A stretch of DNA of 64,000 nt, from NCBI RefSeq assembly GCF_004342985.1, contig NZ_SMBO01000013.1:1-64000 (forward strand), written 5' to 3'. This stretch comes from Novosphingobium sp. PhB57 (lineage in GTDB: Bacteria > Pseudomonadota > Alphaproteobacteria > Sphingomonadales > Sphingomonadaceae). A program made the position numbers and the translations under genes. The notes beneath the pieces were generated by a model. That model was not told the DNA's origin, ran no database searches, and was given only the letters and a program-made list of their open reading frames with translations. Of the stretch, positions 14,613 through 23,826 are shown piece after piece. Numbering within the stretch: position 1 is the stretch's first letter; each line of letters starts with the position of its first letter.

Positions 14613-17396
14613 TTGAAACGTCTCACCGGAGCAGTTGTGCTCCTGCTCACCAGCACGTCCGCTTTGGCGCAGGAAGCGAATGTACAGAATTCCACAGAAT
14701 CCCGCGAGGAAAGTCGCGAGAGCGCGGAGATTCTGGTCACTGGTATTCGTAAGAGCCTGGCAGATTCACTGGCGGTGAAGCGCGACTCTGCCCAAGTCGT
14801 TGACGCCATCTCGGCCGAGGATGTCGGTAAATTCCCCGACAAAAACATCGGCGAAGCGCTTCAGCGCGTGACCGGTGTGCAAATCACCCGAAGCGGCGGC
14901 GAAGGTTCGGCAATCACCATTCGCGGTGCAGATCCCTCGCTCAACCGCGTGGAGATCAACGGCCAGTCGGCGCTTTCCACCTCGATTGCGGCGGCAGCGG
15001 GGAACGGCAGCAACCGCGCGGTCGATTTCCGCGATCTGCCCGCCGAATTCGTCTCACGCCTCGAAGTGCTGAAGTCCGCAACGCCGGATATGACCGAAGG
15101 CGGACTTGGCGGGACCGTGCGCATCATCACCCGCCGCCCGTTCGACAGCAAGGATGGCTACCTCGCGGGCTCCGCTCAGGGGATCTACAACGAACTGGCG
15201 GACAAGGTCGACCCCAAGTTCGCACTGATCGGTTCCAAGCTCTTCGCCCATGACACCATCGGCGTGCTGCTTTCGGGCACGTACGAGAGCCGCACTATTC
15301 GCTACGATCAGGCTCGCACCACCGGTTGGCGACAGGTCGAGACCACGCAGCCTGCGACGCCTGCCGCGCAGAACTGCCTTTCGGGTCGGAATCAGGCCCG
15401 CTGTGTCGATCTTGATGGTAGCGGTTTCGGTGATTTCTACCCCGACATCCCGCGCTACATCACCTCAACCGAACCGACCAAGCGCTATGCTCTGAACGGC
15501 ATTATAGAATGGCGCCCGAGCGACGATTTTCGCGCCTACGTGGAAGGCACCTATACCCGCAGCGACACGACATCTGACGACCAATACCTGCAGCTCAGCA
15601 CCACCCAGTCGGTGGCGAACGGCGGCATTGACCCCACCGGCGTCGTCATCCGCGACGAAACCGCGCAGACGGTGACCTTCGTCAACGGTTCCAACGCCGG
15701 CTCCGGCCCGAGCGTCAATTATCGCAGCGTGATCGGCAGCCTTAACCGGCGCACCTTCAACGGCATTCTTGGCGCCGAGTGGACCACCGGCAAGTTCAAG
15801 CTCTCGGCGCGCGGCACTTACGCGGCCTCGCGTGTCCTGAACGACGAGGTGGACGTCACCGCCTCGGTCTCCGGCAAGACCGCGCTGCCGTGGATCACGA
15901 TCGACTACAACAACCCGCAGAACGCACCCAACATCATCCTGCCGATCGACACTACGACCACGCAGGGTATCAACAGCCTCTCGGTCGAGGCCCGCCCGCG
16001 CCTCAACAAGCAGCGCGAGACCGGCGCCAAGTTCGATGCCGAATACAAGCCCGACGAAAGCGGCGTCCTGACCTCGCTGAAGAGCGGCGTCGAGCTGAAC
16101 CAGCTGGTCTCCAGCAGCCGCTTCCAGAACGCGGTCTATACGCTGAACGGCATCACCGGCCAGACCACGCTGACCCGCTCGGGCGTGACCGGCACCCAGG
16201 TCCTGGGCACGACGGCCCCGGCCGCACAGCTCACTAATATCCAGGACCTGTTGAACACCTACGGCGGCATGGGCGACGGCAGCTTCTTCAAGACCGGCGA
16301 TCTCGGATTTTCCGGCATCGACCGGTGGTGGAACCTGGGCGACAATCTCGCCAAAGCCGTGGGCATTCCCGATCCCTACACCAGCATCTCGCCGCTCGAC
16401 ACCTACCGGGTTCGCGAGAGCACGATCGCGGGGTATTTCCAGGGTGCCTTCAAGGCCAATCTCGGCTTCGAGCTGACCGGCGTTGTCGGCGCGCGGCTCG
16501 TTCACACGCGCACCGTCTCAAGTGGTAGCCAGAGCACTGATGGCGTCATCACGCCCGCGCGGTACACCGGCGAATATACCGTATTGCTGCCCTCGCTGAA
16601 CCTGCGCGCCGAAGTAATTCCCCGTAAGCTGGTGGTGCGCGCCACCGCATCTGACGTGCTGGCCCGCCCGGCACCGTCGCAGATGGCGCCCAACGTCAAG
16701 CTGGACTCGGTCGGCCTTACAGGATCACGTGGCAATCCGGCACTCAAGCCTTACCGCGCGTGGCAGTACGATCTCGGGTTTGAGTACTATATCTCGCGCA
16801 CGAATTACGTGTCGATCACCGGCTTCCGCAAGGATATCAAGTCGTTCATCGACACTGCCAGCCAAGAGGAAGAGATCGACGGGCAGGTCTATACGATCAA
16901 GATGCCGATCAACGGCACCCAGCACGTCACCATCCAGGGCTTCGAGGCAGGCGCGCAGCTTGGGCTGGACTTCCTGCCGGGCCTGCTGGGCAATCTCGGT
17001 GTGACCGCGAACTACACGTTCAACACCGACAGCGGCTACGAAGGGAAGGACTACTTCACTGACGCCTCGCTGCCGTTCCCCGGTGTCTCCCGCAACAGCT
17101 ACAACGCCTCGGTATTCTATGACGACGGGCACTTCGCCATTCGCGGGTCGTACAACTGGCGCAGCCGCTATCTGATCAACGCGGTCGATCGCGGCAACAA
17201 CCCCTCGTTCGGCGAGGCCTTCGGTCAGTTCGACGCTTCGGCCAGCTACATCATCAACCCGAATGTCTCGGTGTTCCTGGAAGGCGTCAACCTCACCGAT
17301 TCCACCCGGATCGAGAACGCCAACAGCGTCTATCGTCGCAACGTGATCGAGACCTATGGTCGCCGGATCTACTTCGGCGTGCGGGCCAAGCTGTGA
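14613..17396 (+). CDS. TonB-dependent receptor, Xanthomonas/Caulobacter carbohydrate type
   Basis: This is an outer-membrane receptor that would import an oligosaccharide with energy from TonB. The likely start is a TTG at 14613 (MKRLTGAVVLLLTSTSALAQ is a clean signal peptide) with AAGGGG about 9 bases upstream; an open frame extends to 14544. After the signal comes a TonB-box-like segment (SAEILVTGIR). The plug domain follows with hallmark phrases: AISAEDVGKFPDKNIGEALQ, RVTGVQITR, ITIRGADPSLNRVEINGQ and LEVLKSATPDMTEGGLGGTV. These are typical of the TIGR01782 group, often linked to plant-glycan utilisation. A barrel of about 700 residues ends with the terminal strand GRRIYFGVRAKL. The next gene starts inside its stop (GTGA), showing an operon with two polysaccharide genes. 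Confidence 0.92.
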   Translation: MKRLTGAVVLLLTSTSALAQEANVQNSTESREESRESAEILVTGIRKSLADSLAVKRDSAQVVDAISAEDVGKFPDKNIGEALQRVTGVQITRSGGEGSAITIRGADPSLNRVEINGQSALSTSIAAAAGNGSNRAVDFRDLPAEFVSRLEVLKSATPDMTEGGLGGTVRIITRRPFDSKDGYLAGSAQGIYNELADKVDPKFALIGSKLFAHDTIGVLLSGTYESRTIRYDQARTTGWRQVETTQPATPAAQNCLSGRNQARCVDLDGSGFGDFYPDIPRYITSTEPTKRYALNGIIEWRPSDDFRAYVEGTYTRSDTTSDDQYLQLSTTQSVANGGIDPTGVVIRDETAQTVTFVNGSNAGSGPSVNYRSVIGSLNRRTFNGILGAEWTTGKFKLSARGTYAASRVLNDEVDVTASVSGKTALPWITIDYNNPQNAPNIILPIDTTTTQGINSLSVEARPRLNKQRETGAKFDAEYKPDESGVLTSLKSGVELNQLVSSSRFQNAVYTLNGITGQTTLTRSGVTGTQVLGTTAPAAQLTNIQDLLNTYGGMGDGSFFKTGDLGFSGIDRWWNLGDNLAKAVGIPDPYTSISPLDTYRVRESTIAGYFQGAFKANLGFELTGVVGARLVHTRTVSSGSQSTDGVITPARYTGEYTVLLPSLNLRAEVIPRKLVVRATASDVLARPAPSQMAPNVKLDSVGLTGSRGNPALKPYRAWQYDLGFEYYISRTNYVSITGFRKDIKSFIDTASQEEEIDGQVYTIKMPINGTQHVTIQGFEAGAQLGLDFLPGLLGNLGVTANYTFNTDSGYEGKDYFTDASLPFPGVSRNSYNASVFYDDGHFAIRGSYNWRSRYLINAVDRGNNPSFGEAFGQFDASASYIINPNVSVFLEGVNLTDSTRIENANSVYRRNVIETYGRRIYFGVRAKL

Positions 17397-18106
17397 CGCA
17401 GCCGGGACTTTCCCGGCGCATGATGGTCGCGGGTCTGGCGGGAGCCTATCTCCTGCCGGCTCCGACTTTCGCGCGAAACAAAGGTCGCCGCCTGTTCACG
17501 GACACGTTCCGCCATGGCCTGGGTCAGTGGCGGATCGAGGCTGAGGCCCCCGCGCACGTCTCGGCGGAACGGGATGTGCTCGATATCGAGGCGCCTGCCG
17601 GGCTCACGCTCTGGTTCCTGCCGCGCCTCGAAGGCCGGATCGCCATCGAATACGAGGCGCAGGCCGTCTCGGCAGGCGGTGCGAACGACCGGGTAAGCGA
17701 TCTCAACTGCTTCTGGATGGCGCAGGATCGAGCGGCTCCGGAGGGAAATGCGATCGCACGCCCGCGCTCGGGGAAGTTTGAGGACTACGACGATCTCGAA
17801 ACCTACTACGTCGGCCTCGGCGGCAATGGCAATTCGACCACCCGCTTGCGCCGCTATGTCGGAAAGCCCGGCGTGCGGCCTTTGCTGCCTGAAAACGACC
17901 GGCGCGGCGCGGCGGACATGCTGGTCGCCAACCGCTGGCAGCGCATTCGCCTGATCGCTGACGGCGCCCGGATCGGCTTCTTCCGCGACGACCGGCAACT
18001 CTTCGCTTTCGAAGACCCCGCGCCGCTGACGAGCGGCCATTTCGCCCTGCGAACCACTGCCAGCCATCTGCGCCTGCGCAATTTCGCCGTCTCCCGCCTC
18101 GCTTGA
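17393..18106 (+). CDS. DUF6250-family exported protein, polysaccharide-associated
   Basis: A 237-residue protein starts at GTG 17393, overlapping the receptor stop. The N-terminus has a twin-arginine-like signal (SRRMMVAGLAGAYLLPAPTF). The mature part carries the phrases AGGANDRVSDLNCFWMAQDR, SGKFEDYDDLETYYVGLGGN, TTRLRRYVGKPGVRPLL and WQRIRLIADGARIGFFRDDR. These match what I know of DUF6250, a jelly-roll (concanavalin-like) domain that occurs beside or fused to polysaccharide lyases and hydrolases. It is probably periplasmic and binds or cleaves the same glycan as the lyase encoded next. No catalytic residues are established for the family that I can point to. Confidence 0.75.
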   Translation: MTQPGLSRRMMVAGLAGAYLLPAPTFARNKGRRLFTDTFRHGLGQWRIEAEAPAHVSAERDVLDIEAPAGLTLWFLPRLEGRIAIEYEAQAVSAGGANDRVSDLNCFWMAQDRAAPEGNAIARPRSGKFEDYDDLETYYVGLGGNGNSTTRLRRYVGKPGVRPLLPENDRRGAADMLVANRWQRIRLIADGARIGFFRDDRQLFAFEDPAPLTSGHFALRTTASHLRLRNFAVSRLA

Positions 18107-18120
18107 ACTCAGGAATTTCC

Positions 18121-20865
18121 ATGCCTCCCCCGATGCCCTGCTCACGTCGCGCCCTCCTGCGCGCCGGTCTTCTCGGCGGTGCCGCCATCTCTCTGCCGGG
18201 CCGCGTTCTCGCCGGGTCATCTCCGGCAGCGGGCAGCGACTTGCACTGGCTCGATGGCGCCGCACCTGCCTGGGATGGCGGGCAGAGCTTCGGCATGCCC
18301 TGGCCGCGCGGCGCCGTGCGCCATGTCGACCGCCTCGCCGCACATGCCGGAAACATAGCCCTGCCGATACAGAGCTGGCCGCTCGCCTACTGGCCCGACG
18401 GTTCGGTCAAGTGGAGCGGCCATGCCCTTGCCGCCGGAAAACATGCGCCGAACCAGGTGACGATCGCTGCAGGGCAACCTGCCACCCCGGCCGCCGCCCC
18501 AGCCGACTGCGTCACCGTCGACCAGCGCGCCGAAGCCATCGAGGTGAACGTCGGCCTCACGCGCTGGCGCGTTCCCCGGCAAGGTAGCGCCGTGATTGCC
18601 TCTGCCGAACGCGGCGGCCGCGTGCTGCTGCGCGATGTCTTACTAGTCGCCCGCGCGCAGGATGCCGCTTCAGCCGAGGAAGCGGACACGCTTTCCCAGC
18701 GCCGCTTCACCAGCAGGATCGAGAGCGTCACCGTCGAGCAATCCGGCCCGGTCCGCGCGGTGCTGAAAATCGACGGCACCCACGCAGGCGCTGCGCGCTC
18801 TTGGCTGCCGTTCAGCCTGCGCCTCTACTTCACCAGCGGCAGCGACGCGGTGCGGATCGTCCATAGCTTCATCTGGGACGGCCATTCCGCCCACGATTTC
18901 CTCTCCGGTCTGGGCGTCCAGGCCACCGTACCGATGCGCGGGGATCTGCATGACCGTCACGTCCGCCTCGCGACCGAGGCCAGCTTCTTCTCCGAAGCCG
19001 TGCGTCCGCTGACCGGCCTGCGCCGCGACCCCGGCGAAGCGTTCCGGCAGGCGCAGATCGATGGCCTCGCCGTGCCCGATATGGCCAACGTGCCCGAAAA
19101 GTTCGCGCCGCTGCTGGATAGCATCCCCGCCTGGGGCGACTTCCGTCTCTTCCAAGGCACGTCGGAAGGCTTCGTGGTGACCAAGCGCACCGCGAAAGGC
19201 CGCGCTTCGATCCAGTCGATTGAGGGCCACCGCGCACGCGGACTGGGCTATGTCGGCTCCCCTCAGGGCGGCGCGGCGATCGGCATGGCGGACTTCTGGA
19301 AGCGTCATCCCGTCCAGCTCGACATTGTCGGGGCGAGCGGCGACGAGGCCCAACTCACCGCATGGCTCTGGGCGCCCGATGCCCCGGCCATGGACATGCG
19401 CTCCTACCGCGACGTTCTGGGCATGACCGACTACCCCGCGCAGAACCGGGGCCTCGACGTGACTTACGAGGACTACGAGCCGGGCTGGGATTCCGCACAG
19501 GGCATCGCACGCACTAACGAACTCTGGCTCTGGGCGCTGCCCGCGACGCCCGACGCGACCGAACTGGAAAGCTACGCCGCCCATGTCGCCCGCCCGCCAC
19601 GCCTTCAGGCGAGCCCCGCGCAGATTCGCGCAGCCGGAGTGTTCGGAGACTGGGCACTGCCCATCGCCAGAGGCCCGGCGGCCGAGGCCGTGGAGCGCCA
19701 GAACGACCTCCTGCTGGGCCATTACCAGGGCGAGATCGAGCGTCGCCACTGGTACGGTTTCTGGAATCACGGCGACGTCATGCACACTTACGATGCCGAC
19801 CGGCACCAATGGCGCTACGACATCGGCGGCTATGCCTGGGACAACAGCGAACTCTCGACCGACCTCTGGCTCTGGTACAGCTATTTGCGCACGGGCCGCG
19901 CCGACCTGTTCCGCATGGCCGAGGCGATGACGCGCCACACAGGTGAGGTCGACGTCTATCACGCCGGGCCATGGGCCGGGCTCGGAACCCGCCACGGCGT
20001 CCAACACTGGAGCGACAGTTCAAAACAGCCCCGCGTCTCCAACGCCGCGTATCGCCGCATCTATTACTACCTCACCGGCGACGAGCGCGTCGGCGACCTG
20101 ATGCGAGCGCTTGTCCATTCCGACCGTGCGCTCCAGAAAGTCGATATCGGCCGCAAGGTGGCTGATCGCGCGCTGGAATCGCTGCCACCCGGCGGCATCG
20201 CGGCCGTCACGAAGCCGCAGGGCCTGCCCGAAGGCGTGATCCAGCTCCAGTTCGGCACCAGCTGGGGCAGCCTTGTCGCCGCGTGGTTCACCGAGTGGGA
20301 GCGTACCGGAGACGGTCGCTGGCGCGACCGCATCGTAGCAGGCATGGACAGTATAGCCAGTTTGCCGCGGCAGTGGTGGGCGGGCGGCGCGAATTTCGAC
20401 CTCGCAAGCGGCCGCTTCGTGTCAGGCGGTGATCAGATCAGCGTCAGCCACCTCAATGCCGTGTTCGGCGTGGTCGAGATCATGGCCGAAGTCCTGCCGT
20501 TGATCGACGCGCCCCGCTACCGCGCAGTGTGGGTCGACTACTGCGCTTGGTACAACGCTCCCGCCGCCGATTGGCAGCGCCGCTTTGGAGAGCCTCCGCG
20601 CGGACACAACTTGCGACAGGCCCATTCGCGCCTCACCGCCTATGCCGCGCATGCGCTTGGCGATGCAGCCTTGGCGGAACGGGCGTGGCGGGAATTCCAC
20701 GAAGGAGAATTTCCCGACACAGTGAGGGAACGGCGGGTCGGGGAGGGGCAAGTCGAGATAGATGGCCTTTCTACCAATAGTGCCGCACAATGGGGGTTGG
20801 CGGCTATTCAAAACCTGGCCCTTTTATCGCCGAGTGTTGTCGAGGCGATGGATCACGGCGGGTAG
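18121..20865 (+). CDS. Exo-rhamnogalacturonan-lyase-like (PcRGLX-type) exported enzyme
   Basis: A 914-residue periplasmic enzyme with a Tat-type signal peptide (CSRRALLRAGLLGGAAISLP). ATG 18121 follows an AGGA six bases upstream; a TTG at 18103 is the alternative. The N-terminal RIFT-barrel-like part (GQSFGMPWPRGAVRHVDRLA, YWPDGSVKWSGHALAAGKHA) leads into a large alpha/alpha-barrel-like centre. That centre has aromatic-rich segments (RHWYGFWNHGDVMHTYDADR, GYAWDNSELSTDLWLWYSYL) and HHT/H-W motifs (THGVQHW-like, HSDRAL). This layout fits the exo-rhamnogalacturonan lyase group (CAZy PL26 and the related L-rhamnose-glucuronate lyases PL27/PL42). It would release a terminal disaccharide or rhamnose by beta-elimination. 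The exact substrate (pectin rhamnogalacturonan I or arabinogalactan-type side chains) cannot be decided. It works with the receptor and DUF6250 protein in one operon. Confidence 0.75.
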   Translation: MPPPMPCSRRALLRAGLLGGAAISLPGRVLAGSSPAAGSDLHWLDGAAPAWDGGQSFGMPWPRGAVRHVDRLAAHAGNIALPIQSWPLAYWPDGSVKWSGHALAAGKHAPNQVTIAAGQPATPAAAPADCVTVDQRAEAIEVNVGLTRWRVPRQGSAVIASAERGGRVLLRDVLLVARAQDAASAEEADTLSQRRFTSRIESVTVEQSGPVRAVLKIDGTHAGAARSWLPFSLRLYFTSGSDAVRIVHSFIWDGHSAHDFLSGLGVQATVPMRGDLHDRHVRLATEASFFSEAVRPLTGLRRDPGEAFRQAQIDGLAVPDMANVPEKFAPLLDSIPAWGDFRLFQGTSEGFVVTKRTAKGRASIQSIEGHRARGLGYVGSPQGGAAIGMADFWKRHPVQLDIVGASGDEAQLTAWLWAPDAPAMDMRSYRDVLGMTDYPAQNRGLDVTYEDYEPGWDSAQGIARTNELWLWALPATPDATELESYAAHVARPPRLQASPAQIRAAGVFGDWALPIARGPAAEAVERQNDLLLGHYQGEIERRHWYGFWNHGDVMHTYDADRHQWRYDIGGYAWDNSELSTDLWLWYSYLRTGRADLFRMAEAMTRHTGEVDVYHAGPWAGLGTRHGVQHWSDSSKQPRVSNAAYRRIYYYLTGDERVGDLMRALVHSDRALQKVDIGRKVADRALESLPPGGIAAVTKPQGLPEGVIQLQFGTSWGSLVAAWFTEWERTGDGRWRDRIVAGMDSIASLPRQWWAGGANFDLASGRFVSGGDQISVSHLNAVFGVVEIMAEVLPLIDAPRYRAVWVDYCAWYNAPAADWQRRFGEPPRGHNLRQAHSRLTAYAAHALGDAALAERAWREFHEGEFPDTVRERRVGEGQVEIDGLSTNSAAQWGLAAIQNLALLSPSVVEAMDHGG

Positions 20866-20928
20866 CGGGGCTGCTGGTTTCCTAAAGCCCCCACACCGCG
20901 GAGTGCCTCCATCATTTCTGCGAAACCG

Positions 20929-21747
20929 TTACCGCTGAATGGTCCCACCGGCATAGGCATATCCTGGTAATGCATCGACCGGGTAGTCACCCCTCGGGGG
21001 TCGACGGTGGTTCAGTCGATCGATCACGATGTCTTTCGTCATCGCAATACCGAACTGCTTGGGCTCGAAATCGTCCTGCGCGGCCAATCCTTCGACAAAG
21101 GCCTGCATGTCGGCCCTGATCGTATCCGGGAGATCATATCGTGCCTCCGGGCTCAGAAGCTGCAACATGCGCGCGACACCGTTGCGGTGCTTCTTCACAT
21201 CACGGCTATCAACCTTTTCTCCCTCCGCCTGACGGCGGCTGAGATCGATCCAGGCGCGCGCCTTGAAGGGAATGATGCCGGCTTCGTCCAAGACCGGAAT
21301 GCCGTCCAGGGGCCGGGTCATCGTCTTGAGGAAAGCATAGTAATCCTCGTCCAGCAGGATCGCGGACAGGCTGGCCGCTTCCTCGGCAATGGGGATCGGC
21401 GTCAGGTGACTGCCGGGGGCCAGGTCGAAGCCATCCGGGACATTGGAGAATAGTTCCAGCATCGCGGGATAGCCTTCGGTTGCGGGTTTGGCGAAGCGAT
21501 ACAATATCCGCTCCCCTTCACTGCGCTGCTGGATTTTATAGGCGCCCGCCTCTACAAAAGCCATGAAGGCCTCGGAAAACGCGGGATCGAGCGCCTCGAC
21601 GATCAGCGCGATATCCAAATCCCTGGTCGCGCGAAAATCGAGGCCGGCATCGTCCATGATCAATTCGCATGCCGCGCCGCCGATCAGGACATATTGATAT
21701 TCATGTTCAGCAAAATGGGCGCGGAAGCGATCGACGCCAGTTACCAT
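20929..21747 (-). CDS. AbiEii-like nucleotidyltransferase, putative toxin
   Basis: This is a 272-residue protein with the nucleotidyltransferase signature near the N-terminus. YVLIGGAACELIMDD supplies the GG motif and RATRDLDIALIVE the D-x-D metal site at about residue 43. A third acidic residue is likely in AMLELFSNV. The C-terminal half is helical (IPFKARAWIDLSRRQAEGEK, KHRNGVARMLQLLSPEARYD). AbiEii/AbiGii proteins of this type act as toxins in AbiE systems by modifying tRNA or other targets. The start overlaps the upstream HTH gene by seven bases (ATGGTAA), the classic coupling of antitoxin then toxin. The toxin role rests on family and layout, not on direct evidence. It could also be a housekeeping-type orphan nucleotidyltransferase. 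Confidence 0.65.
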   Translation of the reverse strand: MVTGVDRFRAHFAEHEYQYVLIGGAACELIMDDAGLDFRATRDLDIALIVEALDPAFSEAFMAFVEAGAYKIQQRSEGERILYRFAKPATEGYPAMLELFSNVPDGFDLAPGSHLTPIPIAEEAASLSAILLDEDYYAFLKTMTRPLDGIPVLDEAGIIPFKARAWIDLSRRQAEGEKVDSRDVKKHRNGVARMLQLLSPEARYDLPDTIRADMQAFVEGLAAQDDFEPKQFGIAMTKDIVIDRLNHRRPPRGDYPVDALPGYAYAGGTIQR

Positions 21748-22571
21748 TCAAAGGGCTCCAGAAGTTGCTCGGCTGCCTGCGCGATCCGCTCGTCAGGGTC
21801 ATGCCTCGTGCTCAGATACAGCGAGATCCGGTCAGCTGTTCCGTCCTCGCTCAGAAGCTGCGGATCATAGGCCCAGGTCTGAACCTCCTGTCTGCGCTCG
21901 TCATGATCCCAGCTGCTCTCAAGCTCGCAATCCTTGGCGATACGCTTCCAGGCGAATGCCGGCACGGCGCGGCATATGATCTTCGGCTCTGCCAGCATGG
22001 TATAGCGCGCAAGCGCGCTCTCGCCGGCCAGGACCGTGAGATCTTCTGGCAAGTCGCCTATGACGGAGCGGGATTTGCGCACCGGGGATTGCAGCCGATC
22101 TTCGACGGCGCGCCATAGCTGCGCACCATCCATGCGCAAGCGCAGGCGGCGCTGACGACCGACATGATGCCGTTGCGCCAGTTTTAACGCTTCCAGTTCA
22201 TCGACGGCACGGCTGATGCTCATGATCGCGACACGATAGCGATCGGCAAGCTGGGTCATGTTGGCGTCGTTGATCTCATGACCCAGCAACGCGGCCAGCA
22301 CCAGTACCTGCGCTGTCGGCGACAATTGCTCGGAAGGCGCGGCAGGTCGGCTGGAATAGACTTCGCGCAGGTCGAGAAGCGCCTCGGGTACATAGAATTG
22401 AGTACCCGGGGAGATGAAGGCCACGCGCTTTTCAACGAGGCGGCGGCGCAGCGCTGCGGGCACGCCTTCGAGGACCAGCACCAGCAGGCTGCTGTCGAGA
22501 CGTCGCCGTATCTGGTCGCGATGTTTCAGATATTCCTCTACACCGCCGATCCATGCTGGGACTGCGACCAT
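21741..22571 (-). CDS. HTH protein partnered with the nucleotidyltransferase (AbiEi-like)
   Basis: This 276-residue protein carries a winged helix-turn-helix in its middle (SPTAQVLVLAALLGHEINDA, NMTQLADRYRVAIMSISRAV, DELEALKLAQRHHVGRQRRL, about residues 83-145). It is flanked by an N-terminal alpha/beta region (LVLVLEGVPAALRRRLVEKR, VAFISPGTQFYVPEALLDLR) and a C-terminal domain with many tryptophans and arginines. It is the first gene of a two-gene unit with a seven-base overlap. The arrangement matches AbiE pairs, in which the first protein represses its own promoter and counters the nucleotidyltransferase. I do not recognise a closer named family. The start ATG 22571 is preceded in frame by a stop two codons upstream; the ribosome site is weak. 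Confidence 0.55.
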   Translation of the reverse strand: MVAVPAWIGGVEEYLKHRDQIRRRLDSSLLVLVLEGVPAALRRRLVEKRVAFISPGTQFYVPEALLDLREVYSSRPAAPSEQLSPTAQVLVLAALLGHEINDANMTQLADRYRVAIMSISRAVDELEALKLAQRHHVGRQRRLRLRMDGAQLWRAVEDRLQSPVRKSRSVIGDLPEDLTVLAGESALARYTMLAEPKIICRAVPAFAWKRIAKDCELESSWDHDERRQEVQTWAYDPQLLSEDGTADRISLYLSTRHDPDERIAQAAEQLLEPFEW

Positions 22572-22692
22572 AGCCTACTGAAAATCCTACTCTACTCCGC
22601 GACTTCGCCCACCCGACCCTCCCGCGCCAGCGGATTCGTCCTACCCGGCGCGGGCATAACGTAAGAGCGATTGGAGATTTGCAAAAACAGAT

Positions 22693-22736
22693 TTGCTTCA
22701 AATGCAAAATATGCTTCCATATTGCGCAGGATGCAA
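22693..22736 (+). promoter_or_regulatory. Paired TTGC-N7-GCAA operators before the epimerase gene
   Basis: Two sites of the form TTGC-N7-GCAA lie at 22693-22707 and 22722-22736, with centres 29 bp apart and the second ending 18 bp before the ATG. The region is AT-rich and offers a possible -35 (TTGCTT, 22693) and -10 (TCCATA or CATATT, about 22716-22723), so both sites overlap the promoter core. The same pair with identical spacing occurs at 24571-24614. Confidence 0.7.
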
Positions 22737-22754
22737 AATATGGAGCGATGCGGC

Positions 22755-23735
22755 ATGAAAATTTCGGCCCGAAAGAGGTTCATTGGGCTCGATCAGCCTT
22801 TCCGGGTCGCATTCGGCACGATTTCCGGGCTCGATGTGGTCGAGGTCGAAGCTTCCGACTGCGGAGTGATCGGGCGCGGAGAGTGTTGCCCGATGAGCAT
22901 CTATAACCAGGATGCGGACTCGACGTTGGCCGAGATCGATGCGATTGCCCCCCTGCTGGAAAACGGAGAATTGGATCGGCTGACCCTGCAGAGCGCTATG
23001 CCGGGGCGGTCGGCACGAAACGCGCTAGATTGCGCCCTGTGGGATCTGGAGGCGAAGAGATCGGGGCGCTCGGTTTGGGAAAACGCCGGGTTGCGTGCCC
23101 CGAGCAAGATTACTTCCGATGTCACCATCGGCATCATGGCGCCCGAGGCGACCGCCAAATTCGCGGCGACGCTTCGAGGCGCGTCGATGATCAAGCTGAA
23201 ACTGGGCGGCGAAGCCGATCTGGAATGCGTGGCGGCTGTCCGTTCGGTGTTGCCTGATATTCCACTGTTCGTCGACGTCAACGCCGGATGGACGCTGGAG
23301 CGGCTGAACGCAATGGCTCCCCGCCTTGCCGATGCGGGGGTGTTCATGATCGAGCAGCCGCTGCCGCCGCAGGACGATCGTCTGCTCGACGAATACAATC
23401 GTGCCGTCAGGCTTTGCGCGGACGAATCCTGTCACGATCGCACTGACCTGGACCGGCTGGTTGATCGGTACGAATACGTCAACATAAAGCTGGACAAGAC
23501 CGGCGGCCTTACCGAAGGCCTGGCGTTAGCCGATGCGGCACGGGCCAGAGGATTCCGCTTGATGGTGGGATGCATGCTGGGTTCCGGGCTGGCGATGGCG
23601 CCGGCCTATGTGGTCGCATCGCTTTGCGAAGTCGTCGATCTCGACGTGCCGCTCATCGTCAAGGACCGCGCCGATGCCGGCGTGCATCACGACGGCCGGT
23701 GCCTGCATCGCTTCACCCCCGAACTGTGGGGCTGA
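22755..23735 (+). CDS. Dipeptide epimerase (enolase superfamily, L-Ala-D/L-Glu type)
   Basis: This is a cytoplasmic Mg-dependent racemase that inverts the alpha carbon of the second residue in a dipeptide. The 326-residue protein (from ATG 22755, GGAG nine bases upstream) shows the full active-site set of the muconate-lactonising subgroup. The K-x-K base is in MIKLKLGG (K147/K149) and the metal ligands are in FVDVNAGW (D174), MIEQPL (E200) and CADES (D223). The opposite lysine is in VNIKLDKTGG (K245). The C-terminal D-x-D (VDLDVPL, D295/D297) is the feature that marks dipeptide epimerases and holds the substrate amino group. Neighbours encode a serine peptidase, MFS and TonB transporters, which points to catabolism of peptides containing D-residues. 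Its promoter carries the paired operators. Confidence 0.85.
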   Translation: MKISARKRFIGLDQPFRVAFGTISGLDVVEVEASDCGVIGRGECCPMSIYNQDADSTLAEIDAIAPLLENGELDRLTLQSAMPGRSARNALDCALWDLEAKRSGRSVWENAGLRAPSKITSDVTIGIMAPEATAKFAATLRGASMIKLKLGGEADLECVAAVRSVLPDIPLFVDVNAGWTLERLNAMAPRLADAGVFMIEQPLPPQDDRLLDEYNRAVRLCADESCHDRTDLDRLVDRYEYVNIKLDKTGGLTEGLALADAARARGFRLMVGCMLGSGLAMAPAYVVASLCEVVDLDVPLIVKDRADAGVHHDGRCLHRFTPELWG

Positions 23736-23826
23736 TCGCCGCTGCTCCGATCTAGCCAAGCCCCGAGGCAGGGATTAACAGGCATACATGAACATCGTCA
23801 AAGACGGGCGCAGGCAGGAGGGCGAA

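Noticed and set aside
18670..20007. A 445-codon minus-strand frame opposite the lyase
   Set aside because: It is a mirror frame of the exo-lyase gene and lacks any motif or ribosome site.
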